DNA from: Adiantum capillus-veneris
Taxonomy: Eukaryota > Streptophyta > Polypodiopsida > Polypodiales > Pteridaceae
Assembly (NCBI GenBank): GCA_014529385.2
Contig: CM043967.1
Coordinates: 3,870,001 to 3,934,000, forward strand
Direction of reading: 5' to 3'
DNA length: 64,000 nt
The position numbers and the translations under genes are program-made. The stretch's first letter is position 1, and each line of letters starts with the position of its first letter. A model generated the notes under the pieces. The model saw only the letters and a list, made by a program, of their open reading frames with translations, did no database searches and was not told the origin of the DNA. Below, piece after piece: positions 48,408 to 59,143 of the stretch.

Positions 48408-48768
48408 GTCTCCATAGACTGCGATGCCTGCATGAAGCGGGTGAAGAAAGCCCTCAATGGAATATAGGGTATTGCTGCCTTCACTCATGGTGGGCTCCGT
48501 CGATCCAAAAGTACTGGTGAAATGTCTTCAGAAGATAGGGAAGAAGGTGGATCTTCAGGGCGGCAAGAGTCACTACATCCCCGACAATGACCATCTAAAC
48601 AACCTCTAGTCATTCAACAGCAACTTCAAAGTTAGTAACAAGAGCAAGAACGGTTTAAAGGGCCAATTGCTGTCGTCAGATGTGGATGGAGATGAGGCAG
48701 CGTCACCACCGGAAGTTAACTCTCACATCTTTAGTGATGAGAATGCCAACTCTTGCCGAGTTATGTGA
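48408..48768 (+). pseudogene. Captured HIPP (heavy-metal-associated isoprenylated plant protein) fragment, unit 1
   Basis: Frame 1 from 48408 reads VSIDCDACMKRVKKALNGI, the first strand and helix of an HMA metal-binding domain with its C-x2-C pair, then a TAG at 48465-48467. A second frame from 48490 gives VGSVDPKVLVKCLQKIGKK, the later HMA strand and helix, followed by a Lys/Asn/Ser-rich region with a TAG at 48607-48609. It ends in NSCRVM and a stop (48766-48768). HIPPs normally end in a CaaX prenylation box, which CRVM fits. The segment between the two HMA halves is shortened. HIPPs bind metals and act in metal homeostasis and stress; this copy is broken. It lies upstream of the transposase gene, as host-gene fragments captured by CACTA elements often do. 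Confidence 0.72.
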
Positions 48769-48899
48769 AAAATTATGTGTTAAATCAGTTTTAAGGTTCT
48801 TATAATCCCTGTTAGTTTAGTTCTTTGTTTTTAATATAACATAATTTACGTTAGATTTACATTTATGTTATATTAGATTAGACTTAGGTTTATTTAGGT

Positions 48900-48941
<42 letters not shown>

Positions 48942-49158
48942 GAAGAAGAGAGTTTTAACGTCGTAGGAAACTATCCCAAAAGACGTTAAAGATTAGGTTA
49001 GATGTAGACTTACGTTAAATTAGATTTAGGTTTATTTTTAGTTAGATTTACGTTTATTTAGATTTACGCTTATTTACGTTAGATCGAGTCCACGCAAGAA
49101 TTACTTACGGTTTAGGGTTTAGAGTTAAACGAACAGTGAAAAGATCTACTGTGAGGCA

Positions 49159-50891
49159 ATGTTTGAGCCCGAGATTGATGCAATGATCGAAACGATCATG
49201 GATTCAGAAAGGCTTATCTATGATGATATGAAAAGTGAAGCCGATACGCCATTGTATAATGGAGCACGTATGTCTAGATTGAAAGCACTCCTGGTTCTTC
49301 TCAACATGCAGACAAAGTTTGGATGGAGTGACACTAGCGTCACAGCACTTTTCAGGTGATCTATTACAATTAGTTTACTTTAATAAAACTCTAAATGTAT
49401 AATGATCTGATAGATTTTTACACGACTGTATCGTATTTTTATGTTGTGTAGATTGCTTAAAGAGAACATACTACCAGCTGACAATGTGATGCCAGATTCC
49501 CGAGATGAAGCAAGAAAGATTTTGCGAAACTTGGGGATAGATTACAATTCTATCCACGCTTGTCCTAATGACTGCATTCTTTTCAGAGGGGAATACATAG
49601 ACATGGAGAAGTGTCCGAAATGTGATTCCGAAAGATATCGAGTAGATCTCCACGGGACAAAAATTCCACAAAAGGTTTTGCGACATTTTCCTCTGCTTCC
49701 TCGCATCAAGCATTTCTTCGAATGTAAGTCCATGGCCGCCCTAGCATCATGGCATGAGGAGAATAAATCTTCGGATGGTGTGCTACAAATTCCTACAGAT
49801 TGCGCAGCATGGAAACATATAGATGGAACATGGTCGGATTTTGCCAGGGAAGCTCGAAATTTGCGCTTAGTCCTGGCTATGGATGGCGTAAATCCATTTG
49901 GTCAAAGATCAACATCTTACAGTGTATGGCCCGTTGTCATCGTCAACTACAACATTCCCCCGTGGTTGACTACGAAGAAGGGGCACCTATGGCTAAGCTT
50001 GATTGTGCCAAGGCGATATAAAGTGGAGAATATGGATGTGTATCTTTGTCCACTATTGGAAGAGCTACAACAATTGTGGATTGGCATAGAGGTGGTGGAT
50101 ATGAGCCGACACACAAGACGACGGAATGCTTTGATCAGAGGCATTCTAATGTGGACCATGCATGACTATCCCGGGCTAACAGAATGCTCAGGTGATCTAT
50201 TGACACTCCTCACTCAGACACTGTAAATCTTGTTTTTTCCCATAGTTGATCTATTATCATGTGGATACATGCAGGGCTTCAAACAAGCGGATACAGAGCA
50301 TGTGTCACATGTAGACCTAGACTGAATGCACATAGGGCGCCCTCACTGAAGAAGCAAATCTACGAAGGTCATCAAGCGTATCTTCCAGAGAATCATGTGT
50401 TACGCGACGGCTTTTTGAGAAGAGAGCCACCAAGGATGTCTGCACAAGCATGGTTAGAGCAGAAGGAGATGTGCGATGATGGATTGCCTCCAGGGATGAA
50501 GAGACTATCTCTATGGTACGAGTTACCATACTGGCCCCGACTCATGATCAATCACTTGCTCGATCCAATGCACATATTCAAGAATGTGGGTAATCTACTA
50601 TGGGACCATCTGACTAGCAAGAAAGATACTTTGGGAGCCAGAGTTGACCTTAGAAATGTGGATCGTATGGAGCAATATTGGCCGCAAATAGCGTATGATG
50701 GATCGATAAAACTCCCTAAAGCACCATGGATTTTCACAAGAGCCCAAGAACGCAAAGTAAAAGAGACCATTCGATCTTTGCGGACCCCCACTGGCGTAAT
50801 GCACTCGCTCCGAACGTGTTTTACTAAAGAAGGAAAGCTTACCGGTTTGAAGTCACACGATTGGCATAAAATGTGTCAGGTACGTTCATAG
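49159..50891 (+). CDS. TNP2-like CACTA transposase, unit 1 (three exons, C-terminally short)
   Basis: Proposed exons are 49159-49355, 49452-50191 and 50275-50891, all with GT-AG introns and correct phase (517 residues). Exon 1 carries ARMSRLKALLVLLNMQTKFG; exon 2 begins LLKENILPADNVMPDS, has the zinc-like CPNDC ... CPKC, and contains LAMDGVNPFGQRSTSYSVWP; exon 3 has CVTCRPRL, NHLLDPMHIFKN and LKSHDWHKMCQ. This is the order of the Transposase_21 (TNP2) family, a DDE enzyme. The family's later region (DUF4218 and beyond) is absent: the frame ends 12 codons... or fewer after HKMCQ, at a good donor-like CAG-GTACGT. Activity is doubtful. The twin gene at 54394 differs by about seven residues or fewer. 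Confidence 0.8.
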
Positions 50892-50990
50892 TGGAGGAGA
50901 TCAGAGAAGATGCTCAATCAGAAGCCGCTGCGGTGGTGCCAGACGAGCATCAAGATGCTACTACTCTATATGGGGTGCATGCAGAGGAGC

Positions 50991-52580
50991 TGTCATAATA
51001 ATCAATATCTAATTCTCCTAAATGATTTTCTCATATTAAACTGATCATTTAATGTGGGGAAGTGCCAAGGGAGAAAAAGCTAGAATATTGGTTAAGCTAG
51101 CAGACCGGCCACAGTAGGGATCCAAAGGAGGGAAAATAGGGATCCAAAGGGGGGGCCATCTGCAAAAGAGCCATGTGAAACAATGGGCCAAAAAGACCCT
51201 AAGGTTCAGCCCATTAAGACTTCCAAAATGCTAAGGTTCCAAAATTCAAAGGTTGAGTCCAAAGGTCAACCCTAGGGAAAATTGGATGCTTTGTGTGTGC
51301 CCTAAAAGTCCTTACACGTCCCTACATGGGAGGGGGCGAGCCCCAAAGCTAGGGGATGAGAGAGAAAGCCACACACACACACACAGGCTCCCTTTACACA
51401 AAGGGAATGAGGGACACATGTCAGCTCCCTAGGCCAGATGCCCACAAGGTGTGCCCAATTCCTATTGGAAGACCCTTGAAGTGGACCAATGAGAATTAGG
51501 CTAGAGTAAATCTAGTTTAATTAATTTAAAACATTTAATAAAAGAAACCAATGAGAATTAAGTGTCCTAGAAGACTATTGGGCAGTCTCCCAAGGGGTCC
51601 AATGAGCATTCAGGAGCCCCATGGCTTGCCTGATTCCTATTGGCCAGGAGGCAAAGGGGTCCAATGAGAGTTTAGTTTAATTATTTAATTACCTAAAGCT
51701 CTCACAAAAGGGGAAAGGGGGACACATGTCAGAAGGCTATCACTTATGCTGCTTAATCCCTATTGGCTTGACCTGGGGAGGTCCAATGAGGCAAAAGCCA
51801 GACTAATTTAGCAGCTAGGGCTCGCCCAAGAGAGGGGGGGGGGGCTGATTTTTGCTTGGCATTGACACACACACTCTCACACTTGACAATGTGTGAAGGG
51901 AAAATACTCTATCTCCTCCCAAGCTTTAATGGAGAGCTCATCACCTACTCCAAGCTTGTGAGATAGAAGCCTACATCAACACTCTCTTGGCATGTGGATG
52001 CAAATCCAACCAAGATCCAAGCTTCAATGCATGCTCATCTTCTCTACCAAGCTAATTACTAAGCTAAGCTATGCTAATATGAGTGATTATGTGAGGAGAT
52101 GTACTTCTTTCTCGTAAGATACTTCTTTTTCCTCTCAATCTACTCTCATACCCTGCTAGCTCTCACCATCTTCGAAGGTGTGTGAGGTCTTGGGTCTGAG
52201 AACGGGGATAATTCAAGTTGTGTTTGATTAAGTGTTTTGCTTGGTGTATGAAGCTTCCATCTTCATTGCACTAGCTAGTCTTGAAGGAACACAAAGAATT
52301 GTATTGTACAATGTCTCTCTTGATGGGAGAAACCATAATACAAAGCCTTTTGGAGGGGGGACCGGCTCCATGCAAATCCGGTCCTCAACTGTTGTCAATA
52401 GCTTAATTGCTCTCTCTTTTGAAAGTATTGTCGATGCTATCTAGCTAGGTGTTATGCTTTTTGTTGCTCTCTCCACCCAAGCACTCTTGTAATTCTCATT
52501 AGGAATCTATTCTAATGAAATGCCCACTATGTTCATGCTAATTTCCGCTACAAATAAGATTTTAGGCCATTAAATGTTAC
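50991..52580 (+). repeat. LTR of the truncated retrotransposon (1,590 bp)
   Basis: TG...CA ends. Contains a (CA)n (51371-51385), several CCAATGAG(A/C)(A/G)TT boxes (51488-51670) and CTATTCTAATGAAATG near the end. No conserved ORF. Confidence 0.75.
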
Positions 52581-52581
52581 A

Positions 52582-52593
52582 TTGGTATCAGAG
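52582..52593 (+). promoter_or_regulatory. Primer-binding site of the truncated retrotransposon
   Basis: TGGTATCAGAGC, identical to the site in the copia element at 42917-42928. Confidence 0.85.
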
Positions 52594-52962
52594 CTCAAGG
52601 TTTCTCTTTTCTTGCTCAAGAAGGGAGGTCCTCAAGCTAGCTACAAATGGTTGGTATTATTAATTGCCTGTGAGTAAGTAGAATAGGGATTTTTCAGCCT
52701 TGCAGTGCGCCTGCCTTTGTGCAGTTAACGGGGCATCACCGTCGAGAGCTATGGTCTTAATAGTGGAGTCCTACGGGGCTTGCCTACGGCTTAACCACTA
52801 TTGAGCTATTAGAAGCTTGACAGGAGCCGGTGCTGTTTTGGTGTCGAAAGACCCTCTCTTCTATTCCTTGCAATTAATGGTATTCGAGCCGCGGGTACAG
52901 TAGCTTGAGTGCTTTTTCTAAAGGGGTAAAGAGGAGTAGCAACTAGGGCTTGAAGTGCCAAA

Positions 52963-52988
52963 GTACACACACACACACACATAGTGTT

Positions 52989-53035
<47 letters not shown>
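52963..53035. repeat. (AC)n junction and (GA)n microsatellite
   Basis: (AC)n (52965-52980) is the exact junction between retrotransposon leader and second CACTA segment; then ATAGTGTTTTTGA and (GA)n as at 47738. Confidence 0.9.
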
Positions 53036-53040
<5 letters not shown>

Positions 53041-53318
53041 TACAAACATAAACAAAAACGCACACACACATACATAAACAAAGAATGCACATACATTGAG
53101 AGAGGAAAAGAGAGATAGAACATGCATAAACAAAAAACGCACACATTGAGAGAGGAAAAGAGAGAGAGAACATGCATAAACAAAAACCGCACACATTGAG
53201 GGAGGAAAAGAGAGAGAAAATATGCATAAACAAAAAAACGCACACACATTGAGAGAGAAAGAGACAGAAACTAATTTAACGTCGCAGGAAACTAATTAAA
53301 ATTAAAAGACCTAAAGAT

Positions 53319-53399
53319 CTAGCCGACGAGGAGTTGAACTCAAGACCTATTATTCAAGAGGGAAATGGCATAACCAATCTATCATACTTGGCATGGGTG
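53319..53399 (-). other. tRNA-like sequence, unit 2
   Basis: Copy of 48072-48152 within the duplicated segment; same features and doubts. Confidence 0.25.
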
Positions 53400-53654
53400 A
53401 TAGAAAGGTTATACCATTTATCTCTTTTTATTGGCACACACATCCACACACGCGCACACACACAAGAAGAAGAGAGTTATAACGTCGTAGGAAACTATCT
53501 TAAAAGACGTTAAAGATTAGGTTAGATGTAGACTTACGTTAAATTAGATTTAAGTTTATTTAAGTTAAATTAGATTAGATTTAGGTTTATTTTTAGTTAG
53601 ATTTACGTTTATTTACGCTAGATTTAGATTTACGTTATATTAGATTAGATTTAG

Positions 53655-54015
53655 GTCTCCATAGACTGCGATGCCTGCATGAAGCGGGTGAAGAAAGCCC
53701 TCAATGGAATATAGGGTATTGCTGCCTTCACTCATGGTGGGCTCCGTCGATCCAAAAGTACTGGTGAAATGTCTTCAGAAGATAGGGAAGAAGGTGGATC
53801 TTCAGGGCGGCAAGAGTCACTACATCCCCGACAATGACCATCTAAACAACCTCTAGTCATTCAACAGCAACTTCAAAGTTAGTAACAAGAGCAAGAACGG
53901 TTCAAAGGGCCAATTGCTGTCGTCAGATGTGGATGGAGATGAGGCAGCGTCACCACCGGAAGTTAACTCTCACATCTTTAGTGATGAGAATGCCAACTCT
54001 TGCCGAGTTATGTGA
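53655..54015 (+). pseudogene. Captured HIPP fragment, unit 2
   Basis: Duplicate of 48408-48768 with the same stops and frameshift and the same CRVM end. Shared lesions show that the fragment was already broken when the segment duplicated. Confidence 0.72.
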
Positions 54016-54393
54016 AAAATTATGTGTTAAATCAGTTTTAAGGTTCTTATAGTCCCTGTTAGTTTAGTTCTTTGTTTTTAATATAACATAATTTACGTTA
54101 GATTTAGATTTATGTTATATTAGATTAGACTTAGGTTTATTTAGGTTTACCCACACACACACACACACACACACAAGAAGAAGAGAGTTTTAACGTCGTA
54201 GGAAACTATCCCAAAAGACGTTAAAGATTAGGTTAGATGTAGACTTACGTTAAATTAGATTTAGGTTTATTTTTAGTTAGATTTACGTTTATTTAGATTT
54301 ACGCTTATTTACGTTAGATCGAGTCCACGCAAGAATTACTTACGGTTTAGGGTTTAGAGTTAGACGAACAGTGAAAAGATCTACTGTGAGGCA

Positions 54394-56126
54394 ATGTTTG
54401 AGCCCGAGATTGATGCAATGATCGAAACGATCATGGATTCAAAAAGGCTTATCTATGATGATATGAAAAGTGAAGCCGATACGCCATTGTATAATGGAGC
54501 ACGTATGTCTAGATTGAAAGCACTCCTGGTTCTTTTCAACATGCAGACAAAGTTTGGATGGAGTGACACTAGCGTCACAGCACTTTTCAGGTGATCTATT
54601 ACAATTAGTTTACTTTAATAAAACTCTAAATGTATAATGATCTGATAGATTTTTACACGACTGTATCGTATTTTTATGTTGTGTAGATTGCTTAAAGAGA
54701 ACATACTACCAGCTGACAATGTGATGCCAGATTCCCGAGATGAAGCAAGAAAGATTTTGCGAAACTTGGGGATAGATTACAATTCTATCCACGCTTGTCC
54801 TAATGACTGCATTCTTTTCAGAGGGGAATACATAGACATGGAGAAGTGTCCGAAATGTGATTCCGAAAGATATCGAGTAGATCTCCACGGGACAAAAATT
54901 CCACAAAAGGTTTTGCGACATTTTCCTCTGCTTCCTCGCATCAAGCATTTCTTCGAATGTAAGTCCATGGCCGCCCTAGCATCATGGCATGAGGAGAATA
55001 AATCTTCGGATGGTGTGCTACAAATTCCTACAGATTGCGCAGCCTGGAAACATATAGATGGAACATGGTCGGATTTTGCCAGGGAAGCTCGAAATTTGCG
55101 CTTAGTCCTGGCTATGGATGGCGTAAATCCATTTGGTCAAAGATCAACATCTTACAGTGTATGGCCCGTTGTCATCGTCAACTACAACATTCCCCCGTGG
55201 TTGAGTACGAAGAAGGGGCACCTATGGCTAAGCTTGATTGTGCCAAGGCGATATAAAGTGGAGAATATGGATGTGTATCTTCGTCCACTATTGGAAGAGC
55301 TACAACAATTGTGGATTGGCATAGAGGTGGTGGATATGAGCCGACACACAAGACGACGGAATGCTTTGATCAGAGGCATTCTAATGTGGACCATGCATGA
55401 CTATCCCGGGCTAACAGAATGCTCAGGTGATCTATTGACACTCCTCACTCAGACACTGTAAATCTTGTTTTTTCCCATAGTTGATCTATTATCATGTGGA
55501 TACATGCAGGGCTTCAAACAAGCGGATACAGAGCATGTGTCACATGTAGACCTAGACTGAATGCACATAGGGCGCCCTCACTGAAGAAGCAAATCTACGA
55601 AGGTCATCAAGCGTATCTTCCAGAGAATCATGTGTTACGCGACGGCTTTTTGAGAAGAGAGCCACCAAGGATGTCTGCACAAGCATGGTTAGAGCAGAAG
55701 GAGATGTGCGATGATGGATTGCCTCCAGGGATGAAGAGACTATCTCTATGGTACGAGTTACCATACTGGCCCCGACTCATGATCAATCACTTGCTCGATC
55801 CAATGCACATATTCAAGAATGTGGGTAATCTACTATGGGACCATCTGACTAGCAAGAAAGATACTTTGGGAGCCAGAGTTGACCTTAGAAATGTGGATCG
55901 TATGGAGCAATATTGGCCGCAAACAGCGTATGATGGATCGATAAAACTCCCTAAAGCACCATGGATTTTCACAAGAGCCCAAGAACGCAAAGTAAAAGAG
56001 ACCATTCGATCTTTGCGGACCCCCACTGGCGTAATGCACTCGCTCCGAACGTGTTTTACTAAAGAAGGAAAGCTTACCGGTTTGAAGTCACACGATTGGC
56101 ATAAAATGTGTCAGGTACGTTCATAG
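54394..56126 (+). CDS. TNP2-like CACTA transposase, unit 2 (three exons, C-terminally short)
   Basis: Exons 54394-54590, 54687-55426 and 55510-56126, exactly 5,235 bases downstream of the unit 1 gene, same splice sites, 517 residues. Differences seen include Lys for Glu in exon 1 (DSKRLIYDD), Phe for Leu (LFNMQ), PPWLSTKK for PPWLTTKK, VYLRPLLEE for VYLCPLLEE and QTAYDG for QIAYDG. Unlike unit 1, the downstream sequence continues into an acidic frame (56108-56323). Confidence 0.8.
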
Positions 56127-56323
56127 TGGAGGAGATCAGAGAAGATGCTCAATCAGAAGCCGCTGCGGTGGTGCCAGACGAGCATCAAGATGCTACTACT
56201 CTATATGGGGTGCATGCAGAGGAGCTACAAAATGAAACAGAGGATATGTGTTTAAACGGAGAGCTCTATATAGATATAGGAATTTATGCTGAGTTATGCG
56301 AGGATGAGAGAGAGATCTCTTAA
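56108..56323 (+). CDS. Acidic frame after the unit 2 transposase, possible tail exon
   Basis: A 71-codon frame with Glu/Asp-rich sequence (VEEIREDAQSEAA ... CEDEREIS) ending at 56323. Its start overlaps the last codons of exon 3 in another frame, across the GTACGT donor-like site. It could be an alternative tail or part of the missing C-terminal region. In unit 1 the same sequence is cut at 50990 by the retrotransposon. Confidence 0.3.
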   Translation: MSGTFIVEEIREDAQSEAAAVVPDEHQDATTLYGVHAEELQNETEDMCLNGELYIDIGIYAELCEDEREIS

Positions 56324-56595
56324 AGCCACAAATATTGTATTTGAACAATTTTGCTCCGTGTTGTAAAAACTCTGGCTCTCTAAGTACCTTCCATGGTGTA
56401 TAACGCTCTTCTCTACTCGCGCTCACATCTTTTGATTGAAAATTCTGAGTTTTTGACTTGCCTCTTCTATCACTCAATTCATTGCGTCATTGTATTTATA
56501 TGCGTCATTACGTCATTGTATTTAATGGTCTTTGCGTCATTGTCTACTCTATTCATTCAATATTAAGTTTAAATATTCGTGTGTTTAATGCAGGT

Positions 56596-57900
56596 ATGGA
56601 TGATGAGGAGTTTCTTTCTTCTTTGTCACCGCAGCAGAGACAGTGGTACGTGGAGCGTCATCGCTCTGGCGCATCATCGTGCGTTCCTACTCAATCCGCA
56701 TCTCCCTCTCTTTCGGAGCATTCGGCGCGCTCCGAAGCTTCGGCGTCGACGAGACGATCTTCACACTCGTCTAAACACCGGCGCTCTAGTGGTGGCAGTG
56801 GCGGTTGTTGTGGGGATTCCGCCGCCGATGCCTCCACACCGCCTCGTGTTCGACGAGGCTCTTTACCCTCCCCTTCTTTGCCCGCCCCCACACCAGCCAC
56901 AGCATCGCCATCTACGCCAGGTTTTGCGCGGCTGAATGTTCCTAGCAGCTACACACCTCTACCTACTCCGCCAGGAGCCACCCCACTCGACACTCCTCGC
57001 TTCGGGGCCCAGACGCCGGTGGAGACACCTGACGTCCGTACCCCCATCGACACGCCGCTAGAGACCCCTGCCGGGACACCCAGGTTCACGCGTCACCGGC
57101 CAGAGGGCTTGCCTTACTCCGTCGACTTCAGCGGCGGCATCATCATGGATGATGACGGCAAGAAGGTGATCTCGCGCATGCGTGGTCTTTGCTCTCAGCT
57201 GTTTAGACACTACATACTAAACAAATGGAGTGAAGTACCAAGTGATTTAAAAGCCAGAGTCATCAGCATACTTCATGATGAGTTTCCCGTTCCAACACGG
57301 GATCAACGCTTCAATGAAGACCTGATGAAGATTCGAATGCGCGAATACTGCAAACACAAGCGTTCCGAAGTGCAAAAAGCAATCAAGCATGGGTGGAACA
57401 GGCCAGATTGGCCAGAAGATTGGAAGAATGCGAAGAAAGCAGTGCGCGAGAATCTCGACAAGTGGAAGCAACAAAAGGATGCAGCCAGAGCGCGAGTAGA
57501 GACAGGGAGCTCGCACCACTTGGGGAGCGGTGGATGGGCATCATTTGAGGCCGATTTTGTAAGTGTTTTCGCATTGCTCTTTATGTTCGATAGTTTAGGG
57601 TTTATGAGTTTTTTAATTCTAACATAATGAAATCTTTGTATGTTTTGACAGTGGTCGATGACAGGACGTGATCCCACACCGTACGAGCGCGAGTACGCAG
57701 GCAGGAAGGGCTTAAACGCCCTGATGGACATTCTCAGTTCTCGCAGCGGCATGGTTAGTATTAGGGTTTACTCTTTTCTATTTTTTGTATTGTTTTATAA
57801 ATGTCGTTATATGTTTATACTTACTGAAAGCTGTCTTATTGTCTTTTTTTTGCAGAATCCGACAGATATGCCGCTTGGACGCGATGAGACGTCTGACTAG
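56596..57900 (+). CDS. Transposase_24-like CACTA accessory protein (three exons)
   Basis: Exons 56596-57558, 57652-57753 and 57856-57900, GT-AG introns, all phase 0 (369 residues). The ATG at 56596 (MDDEEFLSSLSPQQ) was chosen because it lies just after an acceptor-like TTTAATGCAG. Residues 30-170 are Ser/Pro/Thr-rich with repeated TP and ETP motifs (TPVETPDVRTPIDTPLETP). Residues 190-320 carry the conserved part: NKWSEVPSDLKARVI, DEFPVPTRDQRFNED, REYCKHKRSEVQKA, W-rich segment, ending GSSHHLGSGGWASFE. This matches the PF03004 Transposase_24 pattern of plant CACTA elements, thought to assist transposition or bind ends. Intact; only one copy is present because it lies outside the duplicated segment. 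Confidence 0.75.
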
Positions 57901-58269
57901 ACGACGTCAGTTTAGCCGTAGCTAGATAGCATTAGTTTAGGGTTTCTCATAGCTTATGTATCATGAGACGGATTTTATACGTCTTTTTGAACCATGTATA
58001 TTATTACATTTGTCACCGTAGTTCATTTTGCCAATCAATTCTTTATGTCTATGATGTTGTACAATTGTCATTATTACATTTGCCAATCAATTCATTTTGC
58101 CTATGATGTGTACAATTGTCAATTTTACGCTTGTCAATTTTGCAAACAATGCGTCTTGTGGGTGACTATTTTGGGTCTATTATCTACCCTTGCACTTTTT
58201 TTAAAAAGTGAATCAAGTACAATATGGTTGATGGGTGGCATGGCATTCAATGCCCTGTCACCAAAAAAA

Positions 58270-58485
58270 ATTTCTCTCGGGCGTCGCTATAACCGTCGCT
58301 ATTTATGGCTCTGTAGCGTCGCTATGAGCGTCGCTATAGACTTCTTTGTAAACGTCGCTATAACCGTCGCTATGACCGTCGCTATATAGCGACGCCTATA
58401 GCGACGCTCTCGTAGCGACGCTATTAGCGACGGTTTTAGCGATGCCGTGGGTTATAAAAACCCAGTGTATTTCCGTCGCTAACAG
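58270..58485. repeat. CACTA right subterminal array, twelve CGTCGCTA motifs
   Basis: Seven CGTCGCTA copies forward (about 58282-58386), four reverse complements TAGCGACG (58385-58437), then one more forward near 58473. The switch from forward to reverse at about 58386 makes a palindromic centre. In En/Spm such motifs bind the TNPA-type protein. Confidence 0.85.
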
Positions 58486-58515
58486 TGTCACAAGAGCACA
58501 CAACCTCTTGTAGTG

Positions 58516-58518
58516 TGA
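58516..58518. repeat. CACTA target-site duplication (right), TGA
   Basis: Matches 47315-47317. Confidence 0.85.
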
Positions 58519-58597
58519 GTCTCTTTCCCTCCCACGACAGAGGCTTGCAACTGGCATCTTACCCTCACGACATCTTTGATTGAGTTGTGCAAAGGTA

Positions 58598-58599
58598 GA

Positions 58600-58686
<87 letters not shown>
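58598..58686. repeat. (CT)n-(TA)n-(CA)n microsatellite
   Basis: (CT)n to 58639, (AT)n to 58679 and a short ACACACA. Confidence 0.9.
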
Positions 58687-58687
<1 letters not shown>

Positions 58688-58737
58688 AGAAGTTTTGGAT
58701 AAATTCTCACAATAATTCCCAGATTGTGACTTATCTC

Positions 58738-58892
58738 AACATCATGAGCTTCTATGAGGGAGGCACCGTATACCTAGCTAGGTACGATTGGGGGCAGGGA
58801 ACCGCTGGCCCGATGGGGGGGCCAGCGGTCCCCTGCCCCCAATCGTACCTAGCTAGATATGCGGTGCCTCTCGAGCAGAAGCTCATGATGTT
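58738..58892. ncRNA. Long near-perfect hairpin, candidate small-RNA precursor or miniature foldback element
   Basis: Arm 58738-58811 pairs with arm 58819-58892 around a loop of 7 bases. Both arms start with AACATCATGAGCTTCT and share AGGCACCG, TAGCTAGGTACGATTGGGGG and CCGCTGGCCC; a few mismatches and a 1-base offset interrupt the stem. Length (~155 bases) and pairing suit a plant miRNA or siRNA precursor. No known miRNA was recognised and no target-site duplication was found, so a foldback repeat is equally possible. Confidence 0.5.
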
Positions 58893-58962
58893 ATGCATTG
58901 TATGAAAAACACTGAAAAAGACTATGTTTTCCTACATGAGAAAATCTCTAGATCTTCTTGTG

Positions 58963-58966
<4 letters not shown>

Positions 58967-59001
<35 letters not shown>
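58967..59001. repeat. (GT)n microsatellite
   Basis: Uninterrupted GT of about 35 bases. Confidence 0.9.
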
Positions 59002-59002
<1 letters not shown>

Positions 59003-59096
59003 AGGCAGGGAGGAATTCTGGCCCCTCCCTCGACCACATCACAAGCATCTTGATCCGGTTATGTTTCCTACAACCCCGACGACGTAGGCGGATAGC

Positions 59097-59098
<2 letters not shown>

Positions 59099-59141
<43 letters not shown>
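59099..59141. repeat. (GA)n microsatellite
   Basis: Uninterrupted GA of about 43 bases. Confidence 0.9.

Positions 59142-59143
<2 letters not shown>

Larger units (their letters stand above)
50991..52967 (+). mobile_element. LTR retrotransposon 5' part (LTR, primer site, leader), truncated
   Basis: A 1,590-bp LTR (50991-52580, TGTCATAATA ... ATGTTACA) is followed after one base by TGGTATCAGAGC (52582-52593) and about 375 bases of leader. It then stops in (AC)n where the second CACTA segment starts. No gag, pol or 3' LTR is present. It inserted after GGAGC, where the intact counterpart (56225) continues unbroken. Confidence 0.8.
47318..58515 (+). mobile_element. CACTA (En/Spm-type) transposon, 11,198 bp, complete ends
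   Basis: Left end CACTACAAGAAG, right end CCTCTTGTAGTG (one mismatch in 12), flanked by TGA. Contents on the plus strand: subterminal motifs, two copies of a segment with a HIPP-like fragment and a TNP2-like transposase gene, an LTR-retrotransposon piece between them, a Transposase_24-like gene, then a dense subterminal array. The duplicated segment is 47738-50990 and 52981-56225. It may not encode a full transposase because the TNP2 copies lack a C-terminal region. Confidence 0.92.
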
